This document shows positions 57,205-64,000 of a stretch of DNA of 64,000 bases, in pieces. The notes under the pieces were generated by a model that saw only the letters and a list, made by a program, of their open reading frames with translations, did no database searches and had not been told where the DNA came from. The stretch spans positions 62,001-126,000 of the forward strand of contig CACOGC010000003.1 in NCBI GenBank assembly GCA_902626645.1. The letters run 5' to 3'. This DNA is from an uncultured Pelagibacteraceae bacterium (GTDB taxonomy: Bacteria; Pseudomonadota; Alphaproteobacteria; Pelagibacterales; Pelagibacteraceae). The translations under genes were made by a program, and so were the position numbers. The stretch's first letter is position 1. Every line of letters begins with the position of its first letter.

Positions 57205-57465
57205 ATGGCTAACACAAAATCGGCAATCAAAAGAATTAGAAGAATTTCAAAACAAACAGCTGTTAATAAGGCTCGAAAAAGTAGATATAAAAATGCTTTG
57301 AAGAAAATGAATTCTTTAATTGAAGCTAAAAAGAAGTCTGAGGCTTTAAAGTTCTTACCTAAGTTGAATTCTGAGTTAATGAAAATAGCTAAAACAGGCA
57401 TCGTAAAGAAACAAAACGCTTCTAGAAACGTTTCAAGGTTTACTAAAAAAATAGCATCAATCTAG
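57205..57465 (+). CDS. rpsT: 30S ribosomal protein S20
   Basis: 16S-rRNA-binding protein of 86 residues, basic and helical, beginning MANTKSAIKRIRRI with the conserved C-terminal VKKQNASRNVSRFTKKI. Length is normal. The GTTGT ... ACAAC repeat after the gene (57482-57501) is a weak stem and not a convincing terminator. Confidence 0.97.
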   Translation: MANTKSAIKRIRRISKQTAVNKARKSRYKNALKKMNSLIEAKKKSEALKFLPKLNSELMKIAKTGIVKKQNASRNVSRFTKKIASI

Positions 57466-57755
57466 TTTAATTACACTTCAGGTTGTTAACCCTAATACAA
57501 CTTTTAAATCTACAAAATCTGTGATCTTAAAAATTCTCCACACAATATTTAGATTTAGTAAATAAACAAACTTATTTAATTCAATTATAAATTTTATTTA
57601 TATTTTTTTTTTTATTTTTCTTTATTTTTTTTGTCAAATACTTTTTTTAAAAAAAAAAAAAATTACACAATCCTAGATTTTATTTTTTTTTTATTTTTGA
57701 AAATTATTTGTTGCAATAATTTTATTATGGTTCTAACTGAACACTCTCCACATTT
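57466..57755. promoter_or_regulatory. rpsT-dnaA intergenic region: dnaA control region and candidate origin element
   Basis: At 290 bases this is the longest gene-free stretch in the window. It contains long T and A tracts (57602-57664) and two DnaA-box-like 9-mers: TTCTCCACA (57534-57542, one mismatch to TTATCCACA) and CTCTCCACA (57744-57752, two mismatches) directly before the dnaA ATG. A possible dnaA promoter is TTGAAA (57697-57702) with TATTAT (57723-57728), although the 20-bp spacing is long. The boxes are few and imperfect, so autoregulation of dnaA is as likely as an origin. Confidence 0.4.
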
Positions 57756-59174
57756 ATGAACAATTCTATAAATAATAATAGTTTAAAAAATTCTAAATCC
57801 GATATTCTTGATTGGAATTTAGTTCAAGCTGAAATGAAGAATAAATTAGGATTAGATATTTATGAGAGTTGGCTTAAAAAGATAACTTTTATTGAGGAAA
57901 TCAATAATTATATCTTATTATCCGTACCTACTAGATTCATTCGTGATTGGATTACCTCTAGATATTTAGATCAAATCTTGAAAATTATAAAAAATTACAA
58001 AAAAGAAATTGTTCGAATTGAATTCAAAATAACTGAAAATAAACCTACTTCAATTCAGGATGAAAATAATACTAATGTCATAGAAAATAAAGAAAATGTT
58101 TCTTTTATAAAAGACTCTTATTTACAATATAATCGCATAGATCCTAACAAAAATTTTGAAAACTTTATTACTGGATCCAGCAATAAATTAGCATACGAAG
58201 CTTCTGTAAAAGTTTCAGAGAATATTTCACACTATAATCCACTTTATCTTTATGGTGGTGTTGGAATGGGCAAGACACATCTTTTAAATGCAATTGGTTA
58301 TCACCTGAAAAAAGATAATAAGGTTATGTTTATATCGGCAGAACGTTTTATGTATCAATTTGTAAAATCAATCAAATCTAATGATATGGTCAAATTTAAA
58401 GAGTATTTTCGTAATACAGATATTTTGTTAATTGATGATATACAATTCATGAATGGTAAAGAGGCAATGCAAGAAGAATTTTTTCATACTTTTAATGCAT
58501 TATTAGACAAAGGTTCTCAAATTATAATTTCTGCTGATAGGTCTCCTAATAAGCTGTCAAGAATTCAGGAGAGGATAAAGTCAAGATTTGCAGGAGGTCT
58601 AGTTGTGGATATTCAAAAAACTGATTTAGCACTCAGAAAAAAAATCCTTGAAAGTAAAATAAGTGACTTAAATAATTTGTATCCTGAAAAGTTTAATATA
58701 CCTGAGGAAATTAAGGATTTTATAAGCATTAAAATCACAACGAGTGTAAGAGAATTGGTGGGTGCAATAAATAGAATTATATCTTTTTCAAGAATTTATA
58801 ACAAAATACCAAGCTTAGCTGAGACAAAAGTTATATTAAAAGATTTACTTAATTTAAATGAAAATAAAGTAACTATTGATCTCATTCAAACTATTGTGTG
58901 TAAATTTTTTAAGATTAGTAAAAATGAAATGCTTTCATCAAGAAGATCTAGGTACCTAGTAAGACCACGGCAAACAGCAATTTATCTAACAAAAATTTTG
59001 ACTTCAAAATCTCTGCCTGAAATTGGAAGAGAGTTTTCAAATAGAGATCACACAACTATAATTCACTCAGTTAAAACTATTGAAAAATTAAAAGAAAAAG
59101 ATTCAGATATGATTGCAAATATAGATAAACTAAAAAATCAAATATTATATAGCAATAAAGAAAATGAAATTTAA
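57756..59174 (+). CDS. dnaA: Chromosomal replication initiator protein DnaA
   Basis: AAA+ initiator that melts the origin. The 472-residue protein has domain I (about 20-95, LDWNLVQAEMKNKLG...), a linker, the AAA+ domain with Walker A YGGVGMGKTHLL and Walker B LLIDDIQFM, and the C-terminal DnaA signature NRDHTTIIHSVKTIE for DnaA-box binding. Length is typical. dnaN follows with an 11-base overlap. Confidence 0.97.
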   Translation: MNNSINNNSLKNSKSDILDWNLVQAEMKNKLGLDIYESWLKKITFIEEINNYILLSVPTRFIRDWITSRYLDQILKIIKNYKKEIVRIEFKITENKPTSIQDENNTNVIENKENVSFIKDSYLQYNRIDPNKNFENFITGSSNKLAYEASVKVSENISHYNPLYLYGGVGMGKTHLLNAIGYHLKKDNKVMFISAERFMYQFVKSIKSNDMVKFKEYFRNTDILLIDDIQFMNGKEAMQEEFFHTFNALLDKGSQIIISADRSPNKLSRIQERIKSRFAGGLVVDIQKTDLALRKKILESKISDLNNLYPEKFNIPEEIKDFISIKITTSVRELVGAINRIISFSRIYNKIPSLAETKVILKDLLNLNENKVTIDLIQTIVCKFFKISKNEMLSSRRSRYLVRPRQTAIYLTKILTSKSLPEIGREFSNRDHTTIIHSVKTIEKLKEKDSDMIANIDKLKNQILYSNKENEI

Positions 59175-60276
59175 TGTAAACCAACAAGACCTACAGCAAG
59201 CATTAAATTATTGTCAAGGAGTCATAGAAAAACGAAGTACGCTTCCAATATTGTCAAACATTTTACTCGATGCACAAAATTCAAAACTCACTATAACAGC
59301 GACAGATTTAGACTTAATATTTATTAATCAAATAAACAACGTCGAAGTCATAGAGGAAGGAAAAACAACCACTACATCGTCTACTATGTATGATATTGTT
59401 AGAAAACTCTCATCAGGAAAAAAAATAAATTTAACTTTAACAGACAATAGCAAACTTCATCTAGAGTCAGAAAAATCTATGTTTAATTTAAATTGTATGC
59501 CTGCTTCGGAATTTCCTTTAACAGATGAAAATTTTAATGAGAATGAATTTAGCCTTAAATCAAAAGACCTTTTAAAGCTGCTAAATAAATGTAAATTTTC
59601 TGTGTCAAATGATGAGACCAGACATTATTTAAGTGGAATTTATTTTCATCAAACAGAGGTTGAGGATAAGAATTACTTAACTGCAGTATCAACTGATAGT
59701 CATCGTATGTCCATTTCTAAACTCAGATTAAATGAAAAAAAAATTTTTGAACCGATTATATTACCTAAGAAGACTATTTTTCAATTAAGTTCATTATTAG
59801 AAAATTATGATGGCGAAGTAAAAATTTCAAATATGAAATCTAAGATAAAATTTGAATTAAATAATAGTATCTTAATTTCTAAGTTAATAGATGGAAAATT
59901 TCCTAATTACATTCAAGTAATTCCAAAAAATAATCAAAAAAAATTAGAAATTGACCTTAAAATTTTTCAAAGTTCGGTGGATAGAGTAGCCTCAGTATCG
60001 CTTGATAAAAAAGATGGTGTAAAATTTAGCTTAAGTAAAGATAAACTAGATTTGTCTGTAAATAATACCAACAGCGGTGATGGAAAAGAGTCCCTTGTAG
60101 TGAAATTTGATCATGATTTAGAAATTAGTTTTAATTCTAAATATCTGATAGATGTTGCTTCACAATTAGATGGAAATAATATTGAGATGTTTCTAAATGA
60201 TTCAGGTTCACCTGCGCTAATCAAAGATCCTGGTGATTTCGATAGTATTTTTGTAGTTATGCCTATGAAAGGTTAA
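59164..60276 (+). CDS. dnaN: DNA polymerase III beta subunit (sliding clamp)
   Basis: Ring-shaped processivity factor. The 370-residue protein shows the N-terminal FNVNQQDLQQALNYCQGVIEKRSTLPILSN pattern (shown up to the Leu-Pro-Ile block), the TDLDLIF strand, the SDETRHYLSGI-type block, and ends VVMPMKG like other DnaN proteins. It overlaps dnaA by 11 bases. The stop shares a TTAA with convergent plsC. recF, often next, is not here. Confidence 0.96.
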   Translation: MKFNVNQQDLQQALNYCQGVIEKRSTLPILSNILLDAQNSKLTITATDLDLIFINQINNVEVIEEGKTTTTSSTMYDIVRKLSSGKKINLTLTDNSKLHLESEKSMFNLNCMPASEFPLTDENFNENEFSLKSKDLLKLLNKCKFSVSNDETRHYLSGIYFHQTEVEDKNYLTAVSTDSHRMSISKLRLNEKKIFEPIILPKKTIFQLSSLLENYDGEVKISNMKSKIKFELNNSILISKLIDGKFPNYIQVIPKNNQKKLEIDLKIFQSSVDRVASVSLDKKDGVKFSLSKDKLDLSVNNTNSGDGKESLVVKFDHDLEISFNSKYLIDVASQLDGNNIEMFLNDSGSPALIKDPGDFDSIFVVMPMKG

Positions 60277-60974
60277 TTTAGCAATTTAAGTTCAGAATAT
60301 ATAGTTCTCTCTAAAATCCCTAAAAATTCTTCCTTGGAATAATCAGGTTTGATAGGTTTCAAAATTGAAATTGTAATTGTTTTATTAATATCTTTTTTTC
60401 CCTTTTTTGGCCAGACGTAACCAGAATTAATAGCAACCGGTTGGCATTTTATTTTCAATTCTTCATAAATCCTTGATGCACCTTTTTTAAATGGTGGTTG
60501 TTCGTGGGGTAATACTCGAGTTCCTTGAGGAAAAATTATTATTGGACGATTTGTGTTTGCAATTATTTTAGAAATATCTTCAAAAAAATTGATGTTTTCT
60601 TTCGATACCTTATTTCTTTTGATAGAAATTGATCCTATTTTTTTTAAGTACCAGCCAAAAATAGGTATCATAAGCAGTTCTTTTTTTAAGATAAATACAG
60701 GAGAATTAAAAATCGTTTGTAGGAAAAAAGTTTCAAACATAGATTGATGAGAGGAAGCAATAAAAAATTTTTCATTTTTAATTAAATTTTCTTTACCTTT
60801 GACAATGATTTTTGTGGACAAGAAAATTTTTAAACAAATAGCAGCCCAATAACCCATTAATTTCCCACCAAAAAGTGTAAATTTTTGTGGTAAGATTAAC
60901 GCTGGCAGAAAAAAAATTAAAATTAAAATTATTCCTGAAAAAAAGAAAATTGAAAATAGAACGTTTCTTATCAT
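60273..60974 (-). CDS. plsC: 1-acyl-sn-glycerol-3-phosphate acyltransferase (PlsC family)
   Basis: Membrane acyltransferase making phosphatidic acid. The 233-residue protein has an N-terminal membrane helix (about 8-28), the active-site motif as His-x4-Glu (SSHQSMFET) instead of His-x4-Asp, and FPQGTR in place of FPEGTR. Both variants occur in alphaproteobacterial PlsC. It lies 13 bases after lysA and is probably part of the argH-lptM-lysA-plsC unit. Confidence 0.9.
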   Translation of the reverse strand: MIRNVLFSIFFFSGIILILIFFLPALILPQKFTLFGGKLMGYWAAICLKIFLSTKIIVKGKENLIKNEKFFIASSHQSMFETFFLQTIFNSPVFILKKELLMIPIFGWYLKKIGSISIKRNKVSKENINFFEDISKIIANTNRPIIIFPQGTRVLPHEQPPFKKGASRIYEELKIKCQPVAINSGYVWPKKGKKDINKTITISILKPIKPDYSKEEFLGILERTIYSELKLLN

Positions 60975-60987
60975 TAATTATCAAAAG

Positions 60988-62199
60988 CTAAATTATCTCA
61001 TGGTGCTTTTGTCTTTTTTTAACTACTCTTATTTTTGATCCATTAATTAATATTTCTATAGGTTTAGGTCTAAGATTATAATTAGAACTGAGTGATATAC
61101 CATAGGCACCTACATCGCAAATTGCGATAAAATCTTTCTCTTTTAGTTCTTGAAAATTTTTTATGGACGTAAACTTATCAGTGCTTTCGCAAATTGGGCC
61201 AACAAATTCATAAATTTTCTTTGATTTTTTACCTCTTTTTAACAATGGTAAGATGCGATGTACTGCACCATAAAGTGCGGGCCTCATTAAATCATTCATA
61301 GCAGCATCTATAATAACAAAATTTTTTTTATAACTCTCTTTAATGTAAATTACTTTTGAAATTAAAACTCCTGTATTGCCGACTATTGATCTACCTGGCT
61401 CAAATATAATCTGAGATTTTTTATTCTTTAAAAATTTTTTAATTGCTGAATGATATTTTTTATAATTTAGTTTTTTATCATTATTGTATGGGATGCCCAT
61501 ACCTCCCCCAAGGTCAATAAAATCAAATTTATATTGAGTTTTTTTGATGATTTTATCTAATATTCTTAACATTTTTTCATAGGGTTTATGATCTAAAATT
61601 TGACTTCCAATATGTACACTTAAACATTTTAAATTAATATTTTTAGAATTCTTACAATATCTTACAAGTTCAAAAAATGTTTTATCATTAACTCCAAATT
61701 TATTATCTTTTTTACCAGTCGATATTTGGCTCAAAGTTTTCGCATCGGTATTTGGGTTTAATCTAATACCAATATTAACCTGTTTTTTTTTTATTTTAGC
61801 AATTTTATCAATTTCTATGATTTCACTTTTGGACTCTGAATTAATTAATAAAATATTTTTATCAATTGCAAAATTAATTTCTTTGGAAGTCTTACCAACT
61901 CCTGAAAAAACAATCTTCTTTGGACTAATTCCAGCCTTAAGAGCTAACATTAATTCGCCCATCGATACAACATCTGCTCCAAGTCCAAATCTTTTTATTT
62001 CTTTTACTAAATTTAAGTTAGTATTAGATTTAATAGCAAAACAAATTAATGGTGAGATGGATTTAAAATTTTTTTTGAAATCATTTATATTTTCTCTTAG
62101 TTGTTTATACGAGTAACAATATGCAGGTGTTCCATATTTTTTAGCAATATTTTGCAGGATTGTATTTTCAATCTTAAGTTTACTATTTAAAAATCTCAT
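60988..62199 (-). CDS. lysA: Diaminopimelate decarboxylase
   Basis: PLP-dependent last step of lysine synthesis. The 403-residue alanine-racemase-fold protein has the PLP Lys in LICFAIKSNTN, the Gly-rich phosphate loop in DLGGGMGIPY, SVHIGSQ, the EPGRSIV block and the active-site Cys in GPICESTD. Length is normal. Its ATG shares one base with the stop of the small lptM-like gene. Confidence 0.96.
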   Translation of the reverse strand: MRFLNSKLKIENTILQNIAKKYGTPAYCYSYKQLRENINDFKKNFKSISPLICFAIKSNTNLNLVKEIKRFGLGADVVSMGELMLALKAGISPKKIVFSGVGKTSKEINFAIDKNILLINSESKSEIIEIDKIAKIKKKQVNIGIRLNPNTDAKTLSQISTGKKDNKFGVNDKTFFELVRYCKNSKNINLKCLSVHIGSQILDHKPYEKMLRILDKIIKKTQYKFDFIDLGGGMGIPYNNDKKLNYKKYHSAIKKFLKNKKSQIIFEPGRSIVGNTGVLISKVIYIKESYKKNFVIIDAAMNDLMRPALYGAVHRILPLLKRGKKSKKIYEFVGPICESTDKFTSIKNFQELKEKDFIAICDVGAYGISLSSNYNLRPKPIEILINGSKIRVVKKRQKHHEII

Positions 62200-62330
62200 T
62201 AAGCTTTATTTAGAAGGTAGCTTGGTATTTTTGAATTACTTTGAGATTCGTTATATACTGGGTCTCCTTTTTTTCCACAAGCGATCAATGTAGAAAATAC
62301 AATTATTGCTAAAATAATTTTTTTTTTCAT
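62199..62330 (-). CDS. lptM: LptM (YifL)-like small lipoprotein (43 aa)
   Basis: A 43-codon gene between argH and lysA. The protein has a signal MKKKIILAIIVFSTLIAC with a lipobox Leu-Ile-Ala-Cys, then CGKKGDPVY, matching the LptM/YifL pattern Cys-Gly-x-Lys-Gly-x-x-Tyr, and a short polar tail. LptM helps LptD-LptE mature in the outer membrane; yifL also lies beside lysine-pathway genes in E. coli. It overlaps argH by four bases and lysA by one, so it is fully embedded in the operon. Confidence 0.82.
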   Translation of the reverse strand: MKKKIILAIIVFSTLIACGKKGDPVYNESQSNSKIPSYLLNKA

Positions 62331-63718
62331 TTTTTTTTTTTATATTTCAATATCATTTTTTTAATATTATCAAAAGATGTTCCGCCATATGATTTCTTAG
62401 AATTTACAGAATTCTTTAAATCAAACACTTTTAATACATCATTTGATAGTTTTGGTTCAATTTTTTTAAGTTCAGCCAACGTTAATTGATCGAGATTTTT
62501 TTTCTTTTTTTCAGCAAAGTTCACAATATTAGCAGTCACTTTGTATGCTTTTCTAAATGGCATTGAGTGATTTTTTACGAGATAATCTGCAAGATCAGTT
62601 GCAGTCAAATATCCTGTGTTAGCTAATTCTATCATTTGTTTTTTATTTGGCGCAAAATTTTTAAGAATCTCATCAAGTATTTTTAAACAATTTTGCAGTG
62701 TATCATTCGATTTAAAAACAATTTCCTTATCGTCTTGAAGATCTTTGTAGTAAGATAAAGGTAAACTTTTTAAAACTGTAAGCATAGAAAACAAATTACC
62801 ATAAATAATTCCAGACTTTCCTCGTAAAAATTCCAAAAGATCTGGATTTTTTTTTTGTGGCATTATCGAAGAACCAGTTACAACTTTATCTGATAAATTT
62901 ATTAACTTGAAAGCATCAGAGTTCCATATGATAAGTTCCTCAGCTATTCTAGAAATATGCATGGCACAGACTGAAATGGAGTAAAGAAAATCTAGCACAA
63001 AATCCCTGTCAGAAATTGTATCTATTGAGTTATTAGTTGGTTTTGCAAATCCAAGTTTTTTTGTAGTGTAATTTCTATCAATATTAAAAGATGTTCCAGT
63101 TAAAGCGGCAACACCTAAAGGATTTTCATTTAAACTATCTAGATTATTTATGAACCTCTTTTGATCTCTTTTAAACATTTCAACATAAGCCATCAAATAG
63201 TGGCCAAATGAAACTGGCTGAGCATTTTTTAAATGAGTAAATCCAGGCATAAGAGTATATATATTTTTCTCTGCTGCTCTTATTACACTTTTAATTACAA
63301 TATCTAATAAAATATTAATTTCTTTGGTTGATGATTTCATCCAAATTTTCAAGTCTGTAATCACCTGATCATTTCTTGATCGTGCTGTGTGAATAAAACC
63401 AGCATCTTCACCAATTATTTCAAAAAGTCTTTTTTCAATATTTATATGAATATCCTCATACTTTTTATTAAATTCAAATTTTTTGTTTGTTATTTCTTTT
63501 TTGATCTTGTTTAAACCATAAACAATCTTATTCTTTATTTTAAAAGTAATAATTTTTTGTTTAAATAACATTTCGACATGTGCAATAGATCCAATTATAT
63601 CCTCTTTATATAGTCTCTTATCAACATCAATAGAATTTCCCACTTTTTGAAAAATTGATGAAGTGTTTTTTTTTATTCTATTGCCCCATATTGCCTGGTT
63701 GTTTTTATTTTTCGACAT
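62327..63718 (-). CDS. argH: Argininosuccinate lyase
   Basis: Last step of arginine synthesis, releasing fumarate. The 463-residue fumarase-superfamily protein has the HTARSRNDQV block, LTGTSFNIDR, the signature GSSIMPQKKNPD with catalytic Ser, and YLTATDLADYLV. Length is normal. First gene of the leftward argH-lptM-lysA-plsC unit; divergent from the TlpA-like gene with 24 bases between. Confidence 0.96.
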   Translation of the reverse strand: MSKNKNNQAIWGNRIKKNTSSIFQKVGNSIDVDKRLYKEDIIGSIAHVEMLFKQKIITFKIKNKIVYGLNKIKKEITNKKFEFNKKYEDIHINIEKRLFEIIGEDAGFIHTARSRNDQVITDLKIWMKSSTKEINILLDIVIKSVIRAAEKNIYTLMPGFTHLKNAQPVSFGHYLMAYVEMFKRDQKRFINNLDSLNENPLGVAALTGTSFNIDRNYTTKKLGFAKPTNNSIDTISDRDFVLDFLYSISVCAMHISRIAEELIIWNSDAFKLINLSDKVVTGSSIMPQKKNPDLLEFLRGKSGIIYGNLFSMLTVLKSLPLSYYKDLQDDKEIVFKSNDTLQNCLKILDEILKNFAPNKKQMIELANTGYLTATDLADYLVKNHSMPFRKAYKVTANIVNFAEKKKKNLDQLTLAELKKIEPKLSNDVLKVFDLKNSVNSKKSYGGTSFDNIKKMILKYKKKK

Positions 63719-63742
63719 GATAATTAATTATACCTATTTAAC

Positions 63743-64000
63743 ATGAGATTTTTAATAATATTTGCTTTTTTAATATCTAATTGCGTAGTGGCAGAAATCA
63801 AAGACATAAAAAATCTTGTTATCAATAAAGAGCTTAAAAAATATGATGGATTAACGTTTTTAGATGATCAGAGTAATGAAATTCAACTTGATCAATTTGA
63901 AGGCAATTTGGTTTTGCTCAATTTTTGGGCAACTTGGTGCGTCCCATGCAAAGAGGAAATGCCATCTCTTGATCAATTACAGTCTCAAAAAAATTTAAAT
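63743..64000 (+). CDS. TlpA-like thioredoxin-fold protein (partial, runs off the window)
   Basis: The first 86 codons of a periplasmic or membrane-anchored thiol-disulphide protein. It has a signal peptide (MRFLIIFAFLISNCVVA) and a thioredoxin active site LLNFWATWCVPCKEEMPSLD with Cys-Val-Pro-Cys. It is probably a TlpA/ResA-type reductase. The 3' end is beyond the window, so length and exact family cannot be judged. Confidence 0.82.
   Translation, partial: MRFLIIFAFLISNCVVAEIKDIKNLVINKELKKYDGLTFLDDQSNEIQLDQFEGNLVLLNFWATWCVPCKEEMPSLDQLQSQKNLN

Noticed and set aside
57189-57401. Minus-strand frame across rpsT
   Set aside because: Fully antisense to a ribosomal protein gene, without a ribosome-binding site; it arises from the basic codon pattern of rpsT.
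57602-57664. T and A tracts before dnaA as an intrinsic terminator for rpsT
   Set aside because: A T-tract followed by an A-tract could pair, but there is no GC-containing stem; it is better described as AT-rich origin- or promoter-type DNA.
1-64000. tRNA, rRNA, CRISPR, transposon or prophage content
   Set aside because: Nearly all gaps are under 120 bases and none shows tRNA-like folding, repeat-spacer structure or integrase/transposase genes.

Overview
This is a very AT-rich, densely packed stretch of a streamlined alphaproteobacterial chromosome. It is most likely from the SAR11 clade (Candidatus Pelagibacter or a close relative). I infer this from the low GC, Lys/Asn/Ile-rich proteins, near absence of intergenic DNA, and alphaproteobacterial gene orders: mnmE-mnmG-rsmG-parA-parB-holA-lptE-leuS, irr/fabA-fabB-fabI, mur-miaB-phoH-ybeY-lnt-metK, and rpsT-dnaA-dnaN. 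I see no rRNA, tRNA, CRISPR array, insertion sequence, prophage or integrase. About 68 genes cover nearly all of the window. Three of them are under 60 codons: an ArfA-like ribosome-rescue factor, an LptM-like lipoprotein, and a small membrane protein coupled to dapB.

Layout. 0-5.6 kb (+): tRNA wobble modification (mnmE, mnmG), 16S methylation (rsmG, carrying a parS-like palindrome) and chromosome partition (parA, parB). 5.5-10.1 kb (-): leuS operon (DUF3576 lipoprotein, leuS, lptE, holA). 10.3-11.3 kb (+): a strongly expressed-looking porin ending in a bidirectional terminator. 11.3-15.3 kb: TenI-like protein, yggS, a YkuD protein, a degenerate response regulator, arfA-like, a PfkB kinase and nth. 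15.3-20 kb (-): grpE-dnaK-dnaJ-membrane protein-dapB. 20-28 kb: rdgB, LpoA-like protein, rsmI, DolP-like lipoprotein, maeB, murJ and trpS. 28-36 kb: nfu, a glucosaminidase-like protein, polysaccharide deacetylase, short tsaB, mur-type fur, miaB, phoH, ybeY, lnt. 36-44 kb: metK, nusA, infB, rbfA, rpsO, pnp. 44-48 kb: sugar O-methyltransferase-like gene, fabI/fabB/fabA and irr. 48-51 kb: katG with a 2-oxoglutarate oxygenase-like gene and a DUF2061 gene. 51-56 kb (-): ubiE-ubiB-coaBC-dut-thiF/moeB-SH3 protein. 56-60 kb (+): mutM, rpsT, dnaA, dnaN. 60-64 kb: argH-lptM-lysA-plsC (-) and the start of a TlpA-like gene (+).

The genes are core information processing, chaperones, fatty-acid synthesis, envelope biogenesis and amino-acid synthesis. 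parS/parAB and dnaA/dnaN indicate an origin-proximal region. The clearest regulatory signals are three 17-bp Irr-type (ICE-like) boxes at irr and katG, a 24-bp near-palindrome between the leuS operon and the porin gene, and a terminator hairpin directly before nusA. Compared with the usual alphaproteobacterial order, several genes are missing in place (rimI, corC-like, trmB, rimP, ylxR, truB) and tsaB is short. I do not see a wholly new multi-gene system. The unusual material is in overlooked small genes, regulatory sites and extreme compaction.
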